Assembly (NCBI RefSeq): GCF_004015185.1
Contig: NZ_CP025746.1
Coordinates: 1,116,001 to 1,180,000, forward strand
Source of the DNA: Clostridium manihotivorum
GTDB taxonomy: Bacteria > Bacillota > Clostridia > Clostridiales > Clostridiaceae
DNA length: 64,000 nucleotides
Direction of reading: 5' to 3'
Shown in pieces: positions 59,303-64,000 of this stretch; position 1 is the first letter of the stretch; each line of letters begins with the position of its first letter. Under the pieces are notes generated by a model. That model did no database searches and was not told the origin of the DNA. It worked only from the letters and a program-made list of their open reading frames with translations. The position numbers were made by a program, and so were the translations under genes.

Positions 59303-60406
59303 TATAAAGGATATTTTGTTGAAATATCTTGAGTTGTATGAAGGTTATAGGGCAAGTGATAATTTTAAACAGAGCGTTTTTACACAAAACGACAGTTCTT
59401 CAACATTGTATAGCTTATATGAAAGCTATGAAAATAAGATAAAAAGAACCTTGTCAGGAAAAGACGTGGTTTTGCAAGAGGATTTTTTAATTAATATAAA
59501 GAATCAGCTTGAAAAGCTAGCAGTTCATAATACAAATTATCACAATCTTCTAATCCAGAGAGATATGGAAGACAGATATTTTATTAATAATATACAAAGT
59601 TCTTACTTATCATACATGTTCCAACATTGTGGAGAGGAAGAGATAAAAAAAGCTGTAGAGCAGTTAAAAATAAAATTAGATGTTAAGCAGGAAGAGCTAG
59701 CTTTATATTGCCCTAGTTATGGCTTTAGTCCTAATAATATTAAATTAAATTATAAATACCAATTAAAAGTTAAGGATAAGGTAGAAAGCAGTGATAGTAT
59801 AGGGCTTGATAGATGTCGATTAGGCTGGAATGGTAACAAAAGTAGGTTTGAGTTAATATATGATAACAAAAAGTTTCTTCCAGTTTATGCAGGAACCTTA
59901 GCTGCGGCTTATCTAGAGGAAGATTTTAGAATAATAAGTTATTTGACACAAGATCAATTTTTAAATGGATTTACTATAAATTATGCAGATATTACAATTG
60001 AAGACTATAAAGAAATTGGTGAAATAAGCTTTGAAAACATAGTGATACAAAGAAGAAAAAAGATACTACACAATAAGCTTTTTCAGGGAATATCAGAGGA
60101 TTTAGATGGATATATAAAATTTCATGAATTAAGGCGAAAATATCAATTACCAGAGCAATTCTTTATAAGACTATTTCCAATAAATAATATGAGACTGGAA
60201 TTTATTTTTGCAGAAAAAGGTCTTCATAAGCCAATCTTTATAGATATAAGAGATTCATTTTTCTTTAATCAGATGCTTAGACATATAAATAATTACTTAA
60301 GTAAGTATAAAGAATTAGCTATAGTCTTAGAAGAAGCTAATCCTAATCCTTATGATTTTGATAAAGTAACTGAAGAGTTATCAGTTTTTATATAAAGGAG
60401 GCTATT

Positions 60407-61501
60407 ATGAATGAGGATGTTATTAAGATAATTGAAACCTCGAAGGGGGTTGAAATATTAGGTGGGAATAAGGTGATTTCCTTACCTAAGACTCCCTACA
60501 AGGAAGTAAAGGATATGTTTACAAATGTTCTTTTGGACCAAAAACATGAGATTTTGAAAGAAGCAATATTTGATAAGTTAAAAAAGGATCATTCTAAAAA
60601 GGGCAAAATAGCAAAGCATAAGTATAGCCTTGGTAATAAAATCTTACTTATAGAAAACTGTTGCGAGAAATGTCTTGCCTTACAATACCCTTTTGGGAGT
60701 AACGAGGAGTATGTTATTCCCGAAGAATTTGATGAGATTTATTACGATGAGGATAAGCTCTTTACTTTGGATGAAAAAGGAATAGTAGAAGTAAGGAATG
60801 CAGGAAATATAGCTCATGCTAAGTGCTGTCCTTTGAGGTGCAATAGGTTATTACCTAATGAGATGCCTAAAGAGGAAAGCATGGTAAATGAAAGTTACTT
60901 AGAATGGGAGCTTATAAGTGAAATTGTTGATAATAAGCAGTTTATCTTAAAGGATATATGGGAGTTAAGTGCTGATATCTTTGGAGAAAGATTTGTATTC
61001 TATGGCCTTAATAAAAAAGCAGCTATAGAGAAATTGTTTAGATTTGTATTGAAAAATTATTATAATTATTCAGGTTTTGGTATAGGATTTACTACTAAAA
61101 GTGCCTGTTTGGATTATATATCACAAGCTGAAAAAATAAAATGTGAGGATATTAATTGGACAGAAGTAAATTTGGAGCACAACGAAACCTATAAGCTGCT
61201 TAAGCTTGAAGGAGAGCTTCTTAAAGCTAGATACGTAACTTGTAAGGATTTCTTTGAAACAAAGTATATAGAATTGATAACCAAGTCAGGAAAGTATACC
61301 ACCGTTGGAAGCACAATAGAAGATTGCTTATTAGACCTTTGGATTAAGCTAAAAAAGAAGGAATATTACAATTGTAACAATCCAAAAGTAAAGGATACAA
61401 GCTTTGATATAAAAGAGCAGCCCTTTGAACTCAAAGTATATGAAGATGCTTTAAGTACAAGATATAAGTTTATAATCTTAGGAGGTGATAATAGTGTGTG
61501 A
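60407..61501 (+). CDS. RiPP maturation partner protein of the YcaO enzyme, unassigned
   Basis: A 364-residue soluble protein. AGGAGG lies 7 nt before ATG. Two Cys clusters (ENCCEKC and AKCCPLRC, ~residues 84-90 and 144-150) could hold a zinc ion. The N-terminal ~90 residues resemble a leader-binding (RRE-like) fold in size only. Its stop overlaps the start of the YcaO gene, the coupling expected of a cyclodehydratase partner. No ATPase or ThiF motif was recognised. Confidence 0.6.
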   Translation: MNEDVIKIIETSKGVEILGGNKVISLPKTPYKEVKDMFTNVLLDQKHEILKEAIFDKLKKDHSKKGKIAKHKYSLGNKILLIENCCEKCLALQYPFGSNEEYVIPEEFDEIYYDEDKLFTLDEKGIVEVRNAGNIAHAKCCPLRCNRLLPNEMPKEESMVNESYLEWELISEIVDNKQFILKDIWELSADIFGERFVFYGLNKKAAIEKLFRFVLKNYYNYSGFGIGFTTKSACLDYISQAEKIKCEDINWTEVNLEHNETYKLLKLEGELLKARYVTCKDFFETKYIELITKSGKYTTVGSTIEDCLLDLWIKLKKKEYYNCNNPKVKDTSFDIKEQPFELKVYEDALSTRYKFIILGGDNSV

Positions 61502-63341
61502 GATAAAGGCTTTAACAGAGTTAATTAATAGAAAAGAACATTTTGCAGCTTTGCAGTTGTGCAATGGAACAGAAATGCCATGTTTTATAGAGTATGGTGA
61601 TGAAGCTTATGAGCATAGCTTACTTTACGAAGAGTATTTATATATATACATTGACTACAACGAAGTTATAATTGGACCATTTTTCAGTAATAATCATATA
61701 GGGTGTCCAAGCTGCTTTAAGGAAAGAAGAAGATATAATAAGAGAGAATATGAATATAGAGAAAATCCTACAAATTCGATGATGCTTGGAAGTATTCACT
61801 TGAATATACCAATAATTAATAACCTTATAGAGACGCTTTGGTATAGGTATCTTGATAAAAGCAATAAAAACTTAATGTACTATAGTATAGATCAAAATAA
61901 TAATATTAAGCTGAATTATTATTGGCCAAGCAACAGTTGCAAGGATTGTACGAAAAATGGCATAGAAGATGACACGCTATTAATAAATGAAGCTTTTAGT
62001 CAAGATATATATTTAGATAAATATAATTCTTATTATTCACCTCAGAATTATTCAAGCCTTAACCAATTACTTTCTAATAAAAATACAGATTCAAACTTCT
62101 TCATATATAAAGACTACAGTGTAGATAAGTTTTTCTCAGTTACCTCCTATTTTAGATTAAAAAACAAAGATTACTATGGTATGGGCATAGGCTCAGGTAC
62201 TAACCTACAGACAACCTTATACCATTCCATCTTTGAGGCTTTTGAAAGATATGGAGGCATGCATCCTAGGGGGAGAGAAGCAGAGATTATATCAGCTAGT
62301 TATGAAGAGCTAAGTCTAAAAGAACTTGTAATGGATCCTAATATATTTTTAAAAGATGTGCAAGGAAGAAATTCTAAACTTATACAGTATGATGAAAAGA
62401 TAAAAACTAACTGGATAAAGAGTTTTTCATGGAAAAATAAGAACACATACTATATTCCTGAAAGTTTAGCTTATTACAAATTTGATGATGAGTATAGTGG
62501 TAATGATTGTATGGTGTTTAAAGGATGTTCTAATGGAAACGCTTTAGGCAGTACTATTGTTGATAGCATTTACTATGCTTGTATGGAGCTTATAGAAAGG
62601 GATGCCTTTCTAAATCACTGGTACTTACAAAGAAGTCCTAAGAAGATAGACCTAGGGGCAATAGAAGATGAAACCATTAATACTTTAATAAGAAAGCTAG
62701 AAAAATTAGGCTATAAAGTATCCTTATATGATATTAGGATTGAAGAAACTATTCCTACGGTATGGGCTTTCTGTGAAGGAAAGGGAATTAAGCAATTTGC
62801 TACTTATTCAACAGCGGCAGCTAATCATAACCCAATAAGTGCAATATCAGCAGCTCTTCATGAAATGCTACTAGCTTTAGAGTATTATAGTCCAGAAATT
62901 GAAAGCATCAAGGAGAAGGCAGTAGACATAAAGAAGGTTGGAGTAAAAGAGCTTACTGATCATCCAATACTTTACTCTTTGGAGTCAGAAAAGTATTTGT
63001 TTAATTTTCTAACTGAAATAAAAGAATCCCATACTATTCAAAATCTTTATGAGGAGTATTTTAACAGAGGTCACGATGAAAAAATAAATTTAAGAATAAT
63101 TGTTGGACAGCTTCTTAATAGCTTAAGTGATAGATATGGAGATGTTTTTATAGTAAGGCAGACACCTTTTGGATATAAGGATTTTAATTTGGAACTTGTA
63201 AAGGTATTGATACCAAATATTCAACAATTATGGTTTGGAGAAGATAATAGAATGATTTGTTATGAAAGAATAGAAGCTTTGAGAAAGCTTTGGCATTGTG
63301 AGGGTGTAGAGGTAAGCCTGGCACCTCATCCATTTCCATAA
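61494..63341 (+). CDS. YcaO-family azoline-forming cyclodehydratase
   Basis: A 615-residue protein. GTG 61494 is chosen since GGAGGTG (61481-61487) ends 6 nt before it. N-terminal Cys pairs (GCPSCF and CKDCTKNG). The YcaO ATP-binding segments are GIGSGTNLQTTLYHSIFEAF, GNALGSTIVDSIYYACMELI and ALHEMLLALEYY. The tail ends APHPFP, the proline-rich C-terminus typical of RiPP YcaO enzymes. It should use ATP to cyclise Cys, Ser or Thr of the precursors to azolines. Confidence 0.92.
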   Translation: MCEIKALTELINRKEHFAALQLCNGTEMPCFIEYGDEAYEHSLLYEEYLYIYIDYNEVIIGPFFSNNHIGCPSCFKERRRYNKREYEYRENPTNSMMLGSIHLNIPIINNLIETLWYRYLDKSNKNLMYYSIDQNNNIKLNYYWPSNSCKDCTKNGIEDDTLLINEAFSQDIYLDKYNSYYSPQNYSSLNQLLSNKNTDSNFFIYKDYSVDKFFSVTSYFRLKNKDYYGMGIGSGTNLQTTLYHSIFEAFERYGGMHPRGREAEIISASYEELSLKELVMDPNIFLKDVQGRNSKLIQYDEKIKTNWIKSFSWKNKNTYYIPESLAYYKFDDEYSGNDCMVFKGCSNGNALGSTIVDSIYYACMELIERDAFLNHWYLQRSPKKIDLGAIEDETINTLIRKLEKLGYKVSLYDIRIEETIPTVWAFCEGKGIKQFATYSTAAANHNPISAISAALHEMLLALEYYSPEIESIKEKAVDIKKVGVKELTDHPILYSLESEKYLFNFLTEIKESHTIQNLYEEYFNRGHDEKINLRIIVGQLLNSLSDRYGDVFIVRQTPFGYKDFNLELVKVLIPNIQQLWFGEDNRMICYERIEALRKLWHCEGVEVSLAPHPFP

Positions 63342-63371
63342 AAAATATAAAGGAAAGAAGGTATAGATATA

Positions 63372-64000
63372 ATGGAACTTTCACCTATCAGTATTTATAG
63401 GGAGACAAATTTTCCACTATACTATGTAGATTTTTTATTAAAAGATAAAATTGCAGGTAAGTATAGAGCATACTTAGAAAATCATCAAAGAGTAGAAGTG
63501 GAAACAAAGGAGCTTACAGATATATTAGAGAAACAAGTAAAAGAAATAGACAGTGATGATTTAAGAAAAAAAGTTATAAATTTGAAGCGAGATCTTCATA
63601 ACATGAGAGCTTCAGCTTATAGAAGGCTGGAAGCAATCTCGGAAAATATTAAGGTGGAGCTTTTAGAAAAGATAAAAAATGTAGTAGATAAGCAAGAAGA
63701 ACTTAGAAAAGAGTATTCAGATTTGGAAGAAGAATTTCATGAGCTTTATACAGAAGAGCGAGAAAAAATAAGAAGTACTTTTTTAGTAGATGAAGCGTTA
63801 AGAAATTCAATTATTTTAACCAACGATACTATAATTGGTAAGCTGAAAAAATACTTGGATAAGCCAATAAGTAAGCATGATAGAAGCTTAGAAAAGTTAG
63901 ATTCAGTACTGGTAAAGTTTTTGACAAGAGCTGTGATGAAGACAAGTCCTCTAGCTAACTTGACCTATTCAGGAATCGGCTGTAGAGGTATTAATAAAAA
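63372..64000 (+). CDS. Second LanB-type dehydratase N-domain protein, cut by the right edge
   Basis: 209 codons visible from ATG 63372 (GAAGG site upstream). It starts MELSPISIYRETNFPLYYVD, has a long coiled middle (~65-140), then RAVMKTSPLANLTYSGIG, the LanB landmark corresponding to KSAPLSSYTSLVV of the upstream dehydratase. Two LanB-type proteins fit a pathway with divided dehydration. The rest lies outside the window. Confidence 0.82.
   Translation, partial: MELSPISIYRETNFPLYYVDFLLKDKIAGKYRAYLENHQRVEVETKELTDILEKQVKEIDSDDLRKKVINLKRDLHNMRASAYRRLEAISENIKVELLEKIKNVVDKQEELRKEYSDLEEEFHELYTEEREKIRSTFLVDEALRNSIILTNDTIIGKLKKYLDKPISKHDRSLEKLDSVLVKFLTRAVMKTSPLANLTYSGIGCRGINK

Larger units (their letters stand above)
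56787..60395 (+). pseudogene. LanB-type dehydratase (glutamylation domain) split by IS630
   Basis: The first part (56787-58104) has the lantibiotic-dehydratase landmark TVMRGFAKSAPLSSYTSLVV; the second (59305-60395) has RCRLGWNGNKSRFELIYD and the end FIRLFPINNMRLEF, PIFIDIRDSFFFNQM. Deleting 58105-59302 with one TA fuses them in frame (PKDFKDI-KDILLKYLELYEG) to 802 residues, the usual size of stand-alone LanB N-domain proteins of thiopeptide clusters, which glutamylate Ser/Thr from Glu-tRNA. TTG 59316 behind AAAGGAT could still let the second half be made alone. ATG 56787 follows AAAGGTAG. Confidence 0.85.

Overview
The window is low-GC DNA with strong AGGAGG ribosome sites, frequent GTG/TTG starts and Firmicute gene families. 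A thiolase, a 2-hydroxyacyl-CoA dehydratase/activase pair, ChW (clostridial hydrophobic) repeats and RRNPP-type signalling point to an anaerobic Clostridium-like species. No rRNA or tRNA gene was recognised. Region 1 (1-19.8 kb) is mostly housekeeping. It holds the end of a TPR regulator with a small exported signal-peptide gene, an OhrR-like regulator with two glutathione peroxidases, an Rrf2 regulator and a CNNM/HlyC membrane protein. A complete ornithine-cycle arginine cluster (argG-H-C-J-B-D-F) follows behind a double ARG box. After it come a LytTR/DUF3021/methyltransferase group, an Old Yellow Enzyme facing an HxlR regulator, and a thiolase plus TetR regulator sharing one operator sequence. 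Region 2 (19.9-34.5 kb) is a polymorphic-toxin locus. A ~2290-residue Rhs/WapA-like protein, with its frame broken at an A7 run, ends in an Ntox24-like toxin followed by Imm53. Behind it lie three promoterless Rhs C-terminal cassettes that begin at the same 20-bp junction as the main gene. Two of them are preceded by an identical 566-bp repeat. A tyrosine recombinase interrupted by one TGA and an Rpn-type nuclease sit among them. Region 3 (34.6-39.2 kb, minus strand) is a preQ0/queuosine operon (queD, queE, folE, queC) headed by a 2-hydroxyacyl-CoA dehydratase-like pair. It has a clear promoter and a preQ1-I riboswitch with terminators. Region 4 (39.5-53.1 kb) mixes an MBL hydrolase, an XRE/ImmA pair behind a LexA-type box, phage-like genes (sigma-like regulator, M14 peptidase, holin, amidase), an orphan Imm26 protein and three YcxB-like paralogues. 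One paralogue is split by an IS256-family element with a perfect 8-bp target duplication. Region 5 (53.2-64 kb) contains two decayed IS630-family elements and a thiopeptide-like RiPP cluster. The cluster has five Ser/Thr/Cys-rich precursors, a LanB-type dehydratase split by IS630, a partner protein, a YcaO cyclodehydratase and a second LanB-type protein running off the right edge. A repeated hairpin-plus-terminator element with compensatory changes (near 3.4, 13.9, 15.9 and 43.6 kb) may be a multicopy small RNA.
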